Shown here: piece by piece, positions 4,818 through 11,770 of the stretch
Layout: every line of letters starts with the position of its first letter
How positions within the stretch are numbered: the stretch's first letter is position 1
DNA from: Verrucomicrobiota bacterium
GTDB lineage: Bacteria; Verrucomicrobiota; Verrucomicrobiia; Chthoniobacterales; UBA10450
Length of the DNA stretch: 14,802 nt
Assembly (NCBI GenBank): GCA_003219995.1
Contig: QHRC01000046.1
Coordinates: 11,368-26,169, forward strand
Direction: 5' to 3'
Program-made: the position numbers and the translations under genes
Notes under the pieces: generated by a model
Database searches by the model: none
Told to the model about the DNA's origin: nothing
What the model saw: only the letters and a program-made list of their open reading frames with translations

Positions 4818-7800
4818 ATTCTGCGGTTTCGTTCTTCGCACTTCGAGTTGCCGGCGCAAAATCCAGTTGAGCAGGACGAGTAAGCCGAGCGTCGACCCAA
4901 TTAAAATGATCGTATTGAAAACGAAAACGCTCACATTGATACCGAGGTAATGCTTGTGCGCGCCGAAGAAAACGTTCGGGCGGCTGCCGCGGCGATAATC
5001 GCTTTGTTCCATCTCAGCATTCGAGATCAGGTCGGAGACCTTTTGGTTCGTATAGACCTGCTCGGCTGTGACCGGGCCGGCCGCGTCTTTGAAAAGAGCG
5101 CGGTCGAACGGCCGTTTGCGGTCCAGAATCTGATCGAGCAAGCCGAGATAGTGATCAAGCTCGCTCGCGGATTTCGCTTCCAGACCGGAGAGAACGGCCA
5201 GTGTTTCTTTTAGATCGTCGAGCCGCTTTCGCTGCTCCGGCGTACTGACTTTCGGCGCGAGGCGCTGAATTTCGTCGTTAGCACGGTCTTGCCGTTGCGT
5301 TAAAGGATTGAGCTTGGCTTGTGCGACGATGAGTTCTTCGTACGACCAGCGCATGGCGATAAATTGACAGACGAAAGGCACCTGCAGCTTGCTCTCCATT
5401 TTTTTGTTCTGCTCCCTAGTCGGATGTTCGGAGAACCAGTGGGTAAGCGAATAAAGCAGCGCGAGATTTCGGTTCATGTCCTCGTATTTAATCATCGCGC
5501 CCCCCATGATGATCTGCGGAATGAGGACAAGGGGGACGATGTTAGCCGCCGTTTTCGGATCGGCGACGAGCGACGAAATGAGGAGGCCGAGCGATACGCC
5601 GCCCATCGCAGTCATAAGCATGATGCCCAGATCGATCCAAAACATCCCCCGTATTTCCAGAGCGTAATTGCCGATCAAGACAAAGAGCACAGACTGAATG
5701 AGGGCGAAGACGCCGAGGGTGAGGGTTTTCGAGACGACGTAGTAGGGCAGTCGAACGTCGAGGTTACGCTCGCGTTGCAGCACCGCTCGGTCGCGAATGA
5801 TATCGTCGGCACTATTCGTCAGGCCGAGGAACATCGCGACGATCAGACTGAGAAACAGGAATGTCGGGATGTGATAGGCCGAGGCAAAATCGTATCTCCC
5901 GCTATCCGAGTAGCGCAGAATCGTCGCGATAAGGAGCGCCAGAACGGGCGCCACACCGATGGTGATCACGAGATTGGCGCGATTGCGAAGTTTACTAACG
6001 AAGGAACGGCGCAAAAGAGTGCGAAATTGCGTCCACTCGTCGTGCCAGCGAAATGGCAGTCGCTTTTTCTGCGCCGGCGCGGCCGGCAGCGGGACAACCG
6101 GTTCTCTGCGCAGCGAAACTTGTTTGACGTCTTGGATCAACCGAAAAGCTTCATATTTATCGCGCCAGAAATCGGGCGAATAACGGCGCGTGGCGACAAG
6201 CTGACCCCGGTTATTTTCCTCGTAAATAATGTCGCCGCTTAAATCGCGCAGCGGAGTTTCGAGAACGTCGAAAATAAATTCCGGCCGGGTGGTTCCACAG
6301 GAGGGACACGCTCCCAGCTCGGCGCCGAACTGATGTTGATGTTCCGCTTCGGCAAAATAGCGAAGCATGTCCGTCGGCGTGCCGAAAAAGACAAGCCGCC
6401 CGCCCTTATCGAGCAGGATCGCTTTGTGAAACATCTGGAAAAGTTTGGAGCTCGGCTGGTGGATCGTGACGATGATGATCTTATTGTGCGCCATGCCGCG
6501 AATGATCTCGATGACGTGCTCGGAATCCTTCGAGGAAAGGCCAGAGGTCGGTTCGTCGAAAAGGTAAACGTCCGACAGGCCAATCATATCCAGTCCGATA
6601 TTAAGACGTTTGCGTTCGCCGCCGCTGAGCATTTTCTTCGTCGCGCTGCCCACCACGGCGTCGCGACGCTCGCCCAGGCCAAGCTCAACCAGTTTTCCTT
6701 CGAGGCGGCGCATGCGATCACGTCGTGAGAGATGCGGCGAACGCATCGCGGCCGCGAATTGTAAATTTTCCCCGATCGTCAAATGTTCGTCGAAGGCATC
6801 TTCCTGCGGGATATGGCTGATATAACGCTTGAGTGTGTCGAGATTCGGGTAAAGCGATTGTCCGTTCAGAAAGACTTGTCCACTGCTTGGCTGGAGCTGT
6901 CCCGCCAGCACTGAGAGCAGCGTGCTTTTTCCCGAACCGCTGGCGCCCATTACGCAAACCAGTTCGCCACGAGTGATACCGAAGGAAATTCCCTCCAGAC
7001 CGATCTCGCCATTGCTGAAGCGATGCGTGACTTCGCGCACCTCCAGGCTGCGAATGATGTTGCGCTCTTCCTCGATGATGCGTTCGGAAAAATTGCACCG
7101 GAGAAATTGGCCGATGTCGATCCGGACAGTGTCGCCGTCCCGAAGCGGCGCGGACACTCGGACCGGCGTCTCGCCCACCAGGATGGGCCGATCGGCTTCC
7201 ATCACTTCCAGCCGACCGACGCGCTTGTCGTAATCGCAAAAAATCTTCAAGAGCACATCACCGCTCGTGCCCGGAGACAGGAGGATATCGTCGGCTTGGA
7301 GTAAACTTGGGTTATTAGAGACGAGATACTCCGATTTGGATGCCTTCAATTGAAAACGGCCGCCCATAGCGCGAGCGCGCCGGCGCAGATCGATCAAGTC
7401 CATCTCGCTGTCGTTGTGAAAGAGGATTTTGTCTTCCAAAGTTGCTTCCACTTGCGCGCCGGATTTCAATTTCACTCCGTTGAGCACAGCATCGACGTCG
7501 CGCAAAGCTTTGACCCGCACCTTCAAACCGAACGTGACTTCAAGCGCGCTTTCACGCGTCCGCGCACGTTCCAGTGCCACTTCGTCAGCGTCCTTGTTTA
7601 CGCGAATAAAGATCTGCGGCAGTGAGACGTTCTTCTTCGCATTAAAATATTGGGCCAGCTCTTGATAACTGAGCACCTGATCGCCCACCAGAATGCGCTG
7701 CCCTGGGTAAATGCGGCAAAAGCCGCCGCGCACGAGCGGACGGCCACGCACCGAAACATTTTGCGCACTGTAATTTTTTAGGAGGATGAGATCGTGATAG

Positions 7801-8435
7801 CGAAACGCGAGCAGGCGATCGTTTCCACCCAGACTTTTGAGCGTTACATCCGCGCGGCCGTTCGTCCCAAAGGAAAGCGATTCCAGCGGCGATGCCCCGC
7901 GCTGGTAAATCGACGGATCGGAATCTTCGGAAGCATTGAGTTGATAGACAATGTCGATCGCTTGCGCCGCCATGCCCAGCTGGGACATGAAAGAATAAAA
8001 AGCGACGACCTGTTCCTGCTTCAATCCGGCCTGCGAGATCAGGTCGTAAAGCTGAACGCCCAGCATGATCTTGCGCTCCGTGCTCAGTTGCGCGCCGAGC
8101 TTTTGCGCCATCGCGGAAAGGTCCTGCTGCTCGTAAAGCGCCTGCCGGAAAAGCTGCCGCAGCTCCGAATAAACGGCCTCCGGATAATCGTAGCGGAGGA
8201 AGCCGAGGCTCGAGTCGATCTCCTCTTCGAGCAAAACACCGTCCGCTTTCGAAAAACTGGCCAGGACCTGGATCAGTAACGGTAAAAGATTCGGTCCCTC
8301 CGATACGCTACGCGGCTTGCGCAGAGCACGCCGCACCCAACGCCGACCTCTCCGGCGCACCCGATAGGCAAACGGCGTTACCCGCTGCACCGCGCGGTCG
8401 ATCTTATCTGCAACCGTTGTGACCAGTTCCGTCAT
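4812..8435 (-). CDS. ABCG-like ABC transporter fused to TerB-like and FHA-like domains
   Basis: This 1207-residue protein is one chain with several parts. Residues about 48-165 resemble a TerB-like helical domain (LIQVLASFSKADGVLLEEEI). Residues about 195-265 and 300-450 are beta-rich and FHA-like (LLKNYSAQNVSVRGRPLVRG). Residues about 463-695 are an ABC ATPase: Walker A GASGSGKST (497-505), Q-loop Q544, signature LSGGERKR (603-610), Walker B VYLFDEP (623-629), H-loop H659. A CPSC pair (710-713) follows. ABC2-type membrane helices lie near 822-840, 856-873, 898-922, 931-956 and 962-984, then a soluble insertion of about 180 residues, then a last helix at about 1167-1190. The ATPase-before-membrane order and GERKR signature are ABCG-like. 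The substrate is unknown. No Shine-Dalgarno sequence is seen. The final leucine and stop codons lie in a repeat element. Confidence 0.88.
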   Translation of the reverse strand: MTELVTTVADKIDRAVQRVTPFAYRVRRRGRRWVRRALRKPRSVSEGPNLLPLLIQVLASFSKADGVLLEEEIDSSLGFLRYDYPEAVYSELRQLFRQALYEQQDLSAMAQKLGAQLSTERKIMLGVQLYDLISQAGLKQEQVVAFYSFMSQLGMAAQAIDIVYQLNASEDSDPSIYQRGASPLESLSFGTNGRADVTLKSLGGNDRLLAFRYHDLILLKNYSAQNVSVRGRPLVRGGFCRIYPGQRILVGDQVLSYQELAQYFNAKKNVSLPQIFIRVNKDADEVALERARTRESALEVTFGLKVRVKALRDVDAVLNGVKLKSGAQVEATLEDKILFHNDSEMDLIDLRRRARAMGGRFQLKASKSEYLVSNNPSLLQADDILLSPGTSGDVLLKIFCDYDKRVGRLEVMEADRPILVGETPVRVSAPLRDGDTVRIDIGQFLRCNFSERIIEEERNIIRSLEVREVTHRFSNGEIGLEGISFGITRGELVCVMGASGSGKSTLLSVLAGQLQPSSGQVFLNGQSLYPNLDTLKRYISHIPQEDAFDEHLTIGENLQFAAAMRSPHLSRRDRMRRLEGKLVELGLGERRDAVVGSATKKMLSGGERKRLNIGLDMIGLSDVYLFDEPTSGLSSKDSEHVIEIIRGMAHNKIIIVTIHQPSSKLFQMFHKAILLDKGGRLVFFGTPTDMLRYFAEAEHQHQFGAELGACPSCGTTRPEFIFDVLETPLRDLSGDIIYEENNRGQLVATRRYSPDFWRDKYEAFRLIQDVKQVSLRREPVVPLPAAPAQKKRLPFRWHDEWTQFRTLLRRSFVSKLRNRANLVITIGVAPVLALLIATILRYSDSGRYDFASAYHIPTFLFLSLIVAMFLGLTNSADDIIRDRAVLQRERNLDVRLPYYVVSKTLTLGVFALIQSVLFVLIGNYALEIRGMFWIDLGIMLMTAMGGVSLGLLISSLVADPKTAANIVPLVLIPQIIMGGAMIKYEDMNRNLALLYSLTHWFSEHPTREQNKKMESKLQVPFVCQFIAMRWSYEELIVAQAKLNPLTQRQDRANDEIQRLAPKVSTPEQRKRLDDLKETLAVLSGLEAKSASELDHYLGLLDQILDRKRPFDRALFKDAAGPVTAEQVYTNQKVSDLISNAEMEQSDYRRGSRPNVFFGAHKHYLGINVSVFVFNTIILIGSTLGLLVLLNWILRRQLEVRRTKPQNL

Positions 8436-8453
8436 ATTGATGTTTGGGTTGAA

Positions 8454-8481
8454 ATTTTACCGAAATCGACGAACGACGCAA
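8454..8481 (-). promoter_or_regulatory. Candidate sigma-70-type promoter of the ABC transporter gene
   Basis: On the minus strand TTGCGT (complement of 8476-8481) is followed after 16 bases by TAAAAT (complement of 8454-8459, five of six matches to TATAAT). Initiation near 8447 would leave a leader of only about a dozen bases before the ATG at 8435, in line with the absence of a Shine-Dalgarno sequence there. The -35 match is weak (three of six). It lies in the 197-base divergent gap shared with ftsH (8436-8632), which otherwise holds a 6-bp stem at 8487-8505 and nothing else I recognise. Confidence 0.35.
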
Positions 8482-8571
8482 CGTGTAGCCGCCTGCTTCG
8501 CGGCTCCAAATTTTCAACGCTTCAACGCCTCACGATGTCGATTCTTAACTCGCGGCGCGCCTCCTGCTTCT

Positions 8572-8600
8572 TTGCATTGCCAATTTGTTCATGTTAGCGT
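8572..8600 (+). promoter_or_regulatory. Weak candidate promoter of ftsH
   Basis: TTGCAT (8572-8577) and TAGCGT (8595-8600) are 17 bases apart, with TG one base before the -10-like element (extended -10 form). Each hexamer matches the consensus at only about half its positions. The location, about 30 bases before the ftsH ATG, is suitable. No heat-shock (sigma-32-like) pattern was recognised. Confidence 0.22.
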
Positions 8601-8632
8601 TTCCACCCGGCAGTTAACACGCCGCATTCCTT

Positions 8633-10672
8633 ATGCCCCAACCCGATCGCAATTCTCAAAAGGAGAATAAATCCCGCGGTACCGAGCCGAATTTCAACTG
8701 GCGCGGCGTCATCCTCATCGCGATCGCCTTCGGTTTCATTGCCCTCGCCATGCTGTTTTATCGCGGAGGGATGCAGCCGGTGGAAGAGATCCCGTACAAT
8801 CGTTTCCTCGAGTTGCTCGACAACAAGCAGATCGTTAACGACAAAAATCTCCCCCTGACGCTCATTGTCGAAGAAGGTCGGGCGACGCAGGCGTTGAGCG
8901 GCTATTACCTCAAGCAAAGCGTCGGCTCGCAACCCGCGCAGCCGATCAAGTTCCGCACCACCATTTACCTCAATTACAATACTAACTTGCAGGAAAAACT
9001 TGCGGCGGCTGGAATGCAGCCCGGGATCAAGACCGAGTCCAACGTTATCGCGCAAACCGTCGCCGGTTTTCTGCCAATCGCGCTTTTTCTGCTCGTGCTC
9101 TATTTCCTCTTCCGCCAGCAAATCCGAATGGCCGGGAAAGGCGCGCTCAATTTCGGCAAATCGAAAGCGCGCATGCTCGCGCGTGACAAAAACAAAATCA
9201 CTTTCCGCGACGTTGCCGGCGTCGAGGAAGCGAAGGACGAAGTGCAGGAGCTAGTCGAATTTCTGCGCGATCCGAAAAAGTTTCAGAAGCTTGGTGGACG
9301 AATCCCGAAAGGCGTGTTGCTGGTCGGTCCTCCCGGAACGGGCAAAACTTTGCTCGCCCGCGCCATCGCCGGCGAAGCCGATGTTCCCTTCTTCTCGATC
9401 AGCGGCTCCGATTTCGTCGAGATGTTTGTCGGTGTCGGCGCGTCGCGCGTGCGCGACATGTTCGAGCAAGGCAAAAAATCCGCGCCCTGCATCATTTTCA
9501 TCGATGAAATCGACGCGGTTGGACGCCATCGCGGCCACGGCGTCGGCGGCGGACATGACGAGCGCGAACAAACGCTCAACGCCTTGCTCGTCGAGATGGA
9601 CGGGTTCGATACGCAGGAAGGCGTCATTATCATTGCGGCAACCAACCGCCCCGATGTTCTCGATCCCGCGTTGCTGCGGCCGGGACGGTTCGATCGACAG
9701 ATCACCGTCAACCTTCCCGATGTGAAAGGCCGCGAAGAAATTCTGCGTGTGCACGCCAAGAAAGTGAAACTGGCGGAGGGCGTCGATCTTGCCGTGGTCG
9801 CGCGCGGCACACCCGGTTATTCCGGCGCCGAGCTCGCCAACGTCATCAATGAAGCTGCATTGCTCGCTGCGCGACGCGGATTAAAGGGAATCACCCTCGC
9901 CGAATTGGAAGAAGCGCGCGACAAAGTCCGCTGGGGCAAGGAGCGCCGCAGTCTCGCCCTCAGCGAAAAAGAAAAACAGAACACTGCGTATCACGAAGCA
10001 GGTCACGCGCTCTTGCTCGAGCTTTTGCCGCACACCGAGCCGCTCCACAAAGTCACCATCATCCCGCGCGGCCCCTCGCTTGGATCGACCATGTGGTTGC
10101 CGGAAGAAGACAAATATACCAACCGCAAGAATGAATTGCTCGCCAGTCTGACCGTCAAAATGGGCGGCCGTGTCGCCGAGGAAATTATTTTTGGCGATGT
10201 CACCAACGGCGCCGCCGGCGACATCAAGATGGCCACCGCCATGGCGAGGAAAATGGTTTGCGAATGGGGCATGAGCGAAAAACTCGGCATGGTCGAGTAC
10301 GGCGACCACGAAGATTACGTTTTTCTCGGTCGCGACATTTCACGCGCCCGCGATTACAGCGAAGCCACCGCCGAAGAAATCGATCACGAAGTGCGCCGGC
10401 TGCTCGACGAAGCTTATCAAAAAGCGAAGCAAACGCTGCTTGCCAATCGCGCCAAGCTCGAAGTCATTGCCAAAGCGCTGCTTGAGTACGAGACCCTCGA
10501 CGGTTCGCAGATCAAAGAAATCATCGAGCATGGCCGTTTGCTGAAGCCGCCGCCAAGCGCCACCCCGCCTCCCGCTCAAAAGATGCCGCCGGAAAAACCG
10601 CCCAAGCAAGTTGTCATCGCTCCCGACGTCGCCCCGCCCCTCCCCGGCGCTCTCGGCGGCGCGCCGGCGTAA
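8633..10672 (+). CDS. ftsH: ATP-dependent zinc metalloprotease FtsH
   Basis: The 679-residue protein has the full FtsH layout. A short cytoplasmic N-terminus is followed by membrane helix 1 (residues 24-43), a periplasmic domain (about 44-138) and membrane helix 2 (139-160). The AAA+ module has Walker A GPPGTGKT (232-239), pore loop FVGVG (265-269), Walker B FIDEID (289-294) and the second region of homology ([20 protein letters not shown]). The M41 protease domain has HEAGH (H454, E455, H458) with D530 as likely third zinc ligand ([11 protein letters not shown]). The hexamer extracts and degrades membrane and short-lived cytoplasmic proteins. The C-terminus is an extended proline-rich tail (about 637-679), longer than needed for activity. 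The ATG at 8633 has no Shine-Dalgarno sequence, whereas AAAAGGAG at 8658-8665 lies inside the frame without a usable start after it. The gene is divergent from the transporter and convergent with the hpf-like gene, with a 37-base gap. Confidence 0.97.
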   Translation: MPQPDRNSQKENKSRGTEPNFNWRGVILIAIAFGFIALAMLFYRGGMQPVEEIPYNRFLELLDNKQIVNDKNLPLTLIVEEGRATQALSGYYLKQSVGSQPAQPIKFRTTIYLNYNTNLQEKLAAAGMQPGIKTESNVIAQTVAGFLPIALFLLVLYFLFRQQIRMAGKGALNFGKSKARMLARDKNKITFRDVAGVEEAKDEVQELVEFLRDPKKFQKLGGRIPKGVLLVGPPGTGKTLLARAIAGEADVPFFSISGSDFVEMFVGVGASRVRDMFEQGKKSAPCIIFIDEIDAVGRHRGHGVGGGHDEREQTLNALLVEMDGFDTQEGVIIIAATNRPDVLDPALLRPGRFDRQITVNLPDVKGREEILRVHAKKVKLAEGVDLAVVARGTPGYSGAELANVINEAALLAARRGLKGITLAELEEARDKVRWGKERRSLALSEKEKQNTAYHEAGHALLLELLPHTEPLHKVTIIPRGPSLGSTMWLPEEDKYTNRKNELLASLTVKMGGRVAEEIIFGDVTNGAAGDIKMATAMARKMVCEWGMSEKLGMVEYGDHEDYVFLGRDISRARDYSEATAEEIDHEVRRLLDEAYQKAKQTLLANRAKLEVIAKALLEYETLDGSQIKEIIEHGRLLKPPPSATPPPAQKMPPEKPPKQVVIAPDVAPPLPGALGGAPA

Positions 10673-10709
10673 TCTGCTGTCCTCTTTTGGCTGGAGGCGA
10701 TTGTCGATC

Positions 10710-11075
10710 TTATTTCGGCGAACGTGAGTCGGCGTGGGTCTTTATGTCGCGCCGTTGTTTGTCGACGACGCGGCGCAACTCGCGTTCCATTGTTTTGAAA
10801 GCGTCGTGGATGACTTTGTTCAACGGCTCGTGGGAGCCGTTGTCCATTTGCTTTTCATCGGCGACGAGCTCATGGCCGCGGGCAACGGTCACATCGATGC
10901 GGCAACGATAGGGATTTCCTTTTTGGTGGGTGTGATTGGTTTGCTCGATCGCGACGTCGCAACGGTTGATGTGGTCGCAGAATTTCTCGAGCCGGGCCGC
11001 GTAATCCAAAATGAGATTGTCGATCTTGTCTGTTTTTTCGAGGCCACGATAAGTGATTTTAACCGGCAGTTGCAT
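10710..11075 (-). CDS. HPF/RaiA-family ribosome-associated hibernation factor (short form)
   Basis: The 121-residue protein has the HPF/RaiA signature: an N-terminal strand MQLPVKITYRGLEKTDKIDN, a helix with ILDYAARLEKFCDHINRCDV, the strand RCRIDVTVARGHELVADEK, and a C-terminal helix FKTMERELRRVVDKQRRDIK with a basic end. Such proteins bind the 30S subunit in stationary phase or stress and block translation or promote 70S/100S dimers. The sequence lacks the C-terminal dimerisation domain of long HPF, so it is the short form. The subfamily carrying an RGHELV-type motif is often found with detoxification and stress genes. The ATG has GGA six bases upstream. It follows the host-attachment-family gene by 52 bases on the same strand, probably as an operon, and its 3' end converges on ftsH. 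Confidence 0.88.
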   Translation of the reverse strand: MQLPVKITYRGLEKTDKIDNLILDYAARLEKFCDHINRCDVAIEQTNHTHQKGNPYRCRIDVTVARGHELVADEKQMDNGSHEPLNKVIHDAFKTMERELRRVVDKQRRDIKTHADSRSPK

Positions 11076-11127
11076 GGTGATTCCAGATTAGCTCAGGAAG
11101 TGGTTTTGAGGAAGCGAAACATCTTCT

Positions 11128-11592
11128 TCAAATTGGCCGAAGTGAGCGAAAATGGGTAGAAAGTTTCGCCGGCTCCACTTTGACCAAATCCGATTTCACG
11201 TGCTCGACGATCCGGTTGCGCGCGGCCGAAGGCAAAAGATCGACAATCGCCGAATGGATCTCGGCCGGGGCGGCGAACGACCAGCCTTCCTTGCCGCTGC
11301 GATCGATGATTTTCACGATTTGATCGGCCAGCTGTTTGTAAATGCGCCGATCGGTTTCCGTTGCCAGCTGGGTCCGTTCGGAAATGGAAGCTCCATGGTG
11401 GGTGCCGGCGCCATCGGTCACCGGAAATCTTCCCGCCTGATCGGAAACTTTGTCGACCAATTTGCCGTGCGCATCGGTAATGTTGAACGCCTGAATCAAA
11501 TGCAAACTTGGTCCGCGCGTCGGCGTTTCATCGACCCGATACGCTTTCAAAGTTCCGCGGTCGACTACGATGATGAGTGAAGTCGGGGTCAT
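11128..11592 (-). CDS. Host-attachment-family protein (baeRF/eRF1-like fold)
   Basis: The 154-residue product starts MTPTSLIIVVDRGTLKAYRV, the typical N-terminal strand of the family annotated 'host attachment protein' (Pfam Host_attach). Further family features are SDQAGRFPVTDG with a following HH (THHGASISERTQLATETDRR), a helix ADQIVKIIDRSG, then the strand and helix WSFAAPAEIHSAIVDLLPS, and the ending KSDLVKVEPAKLSTHF. The fold is related to archaeal eRF1 domain-type proteins (baeRF); the name comes from a plant-microbe attachment phenotype, and the molecular role is not settled. The placement just upstream of a ribosome-hibernation factor supports a ribosome-linked role (inference). ATG 11592 is preferred over upstream starts because the conserved core begins there. 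No Shine-Dalgarno sequence is seen. No signal peptide, so cytoplasmic. Confidence 0.78.
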   Translation of the reverse strand: MTPTSLIIVVDRGTLKAYRVDETPTRGPSLHLIQAFNITDAHGKLVDKVSDQAGRFPVTDGAGTHHGASISERTQLATETDRRIYKQLADQIVKIIDRSGKEGWSFAAPAEIHSAIVDLLPSAARNRIVEHVKSDLVKVEPAKLSTHFRSLRPI

Positions 11593-11646
11593 AAGAGAAA
11601 TTGCCCGCCAAGGCTCTGAGCGCAGGAAGAAGCGCACATTAACATT

Positions 11647-11674
11647 CCTATAATCAATTCGTTTCTCGCGACAA
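11647..11674 (-). promoter_or_regulatory. Candidate sigma-70 promoter of the host-attachment/hpf unit
   Basis: On the minus strand TTGTCG (complement of 11669-11674, four of six matches) and TATAGG (complement of 11647-11652, four of six) are 16 bases apart. Transcription would start near 11640, giving a leader of about 48 bases to the ATG at 11592. It lies in an A+T-richer gap between the glgX 3' end and the host-attachment gene, next to the repeat element at 11704-11770. Confidence 0.38.
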
Positions 11675-11703
11675 GATTGAGGCCACAAAATTTTGTTTTC
11701 GAC

Positions 11704-11770
11704 CTGTAGCGGCCCCCGAAAGCATTCGGGGTCGCATTAATTTTCCGGCGTTCATAGAACGCCGCTACAG
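11704..11770. repeat. Double-hairpin palindrome-ended element (REP-like) supplying the glgX stop codon
   Basis: A perfect 10-bp terminal inverted repeat, CTGTAGCGGC at 11704-11713 and GCCGCTACAG at 11761-11770, bounds 67 bp. Two internal perfect stems fold independently: CCCCGAA/TTCGGGG at 11714-11720 and 11725-11731 (4-base loop), and CGGCGTTC/GAACGCCG at 11746-11753 and 11757-11764 (3-base loop). Read on the minus strand the element begins CTG TAG, the final leucine and stop codons of glgX. A cruciform or clover-like fold is possible in DNA or RNA. It lacks a T-tract. It resembles bacterial REP/BIME-type units by structure; no associated transposase is in the window. Confidence 0.7.

Noticed and set aside
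5319..6242. 307-codon open frame on the + strand
   Set aside because: It lies wholly antisense to the ABC transporter. Its product is low-complexity and rich in H, R, D and E, with no recognisable domain, while the opposite strand encodes clear motifs.
8658..8665. Strong Shine-Dalgarno-like AAAAGGAG as evidence for a later ftsH start
   Set aside because: No ATG, GTG or TTG follows in frame at a proper distance. Starting after it would not improve the protein, and ATG 8633 gives the normal short cytoplasmic N-terminus.
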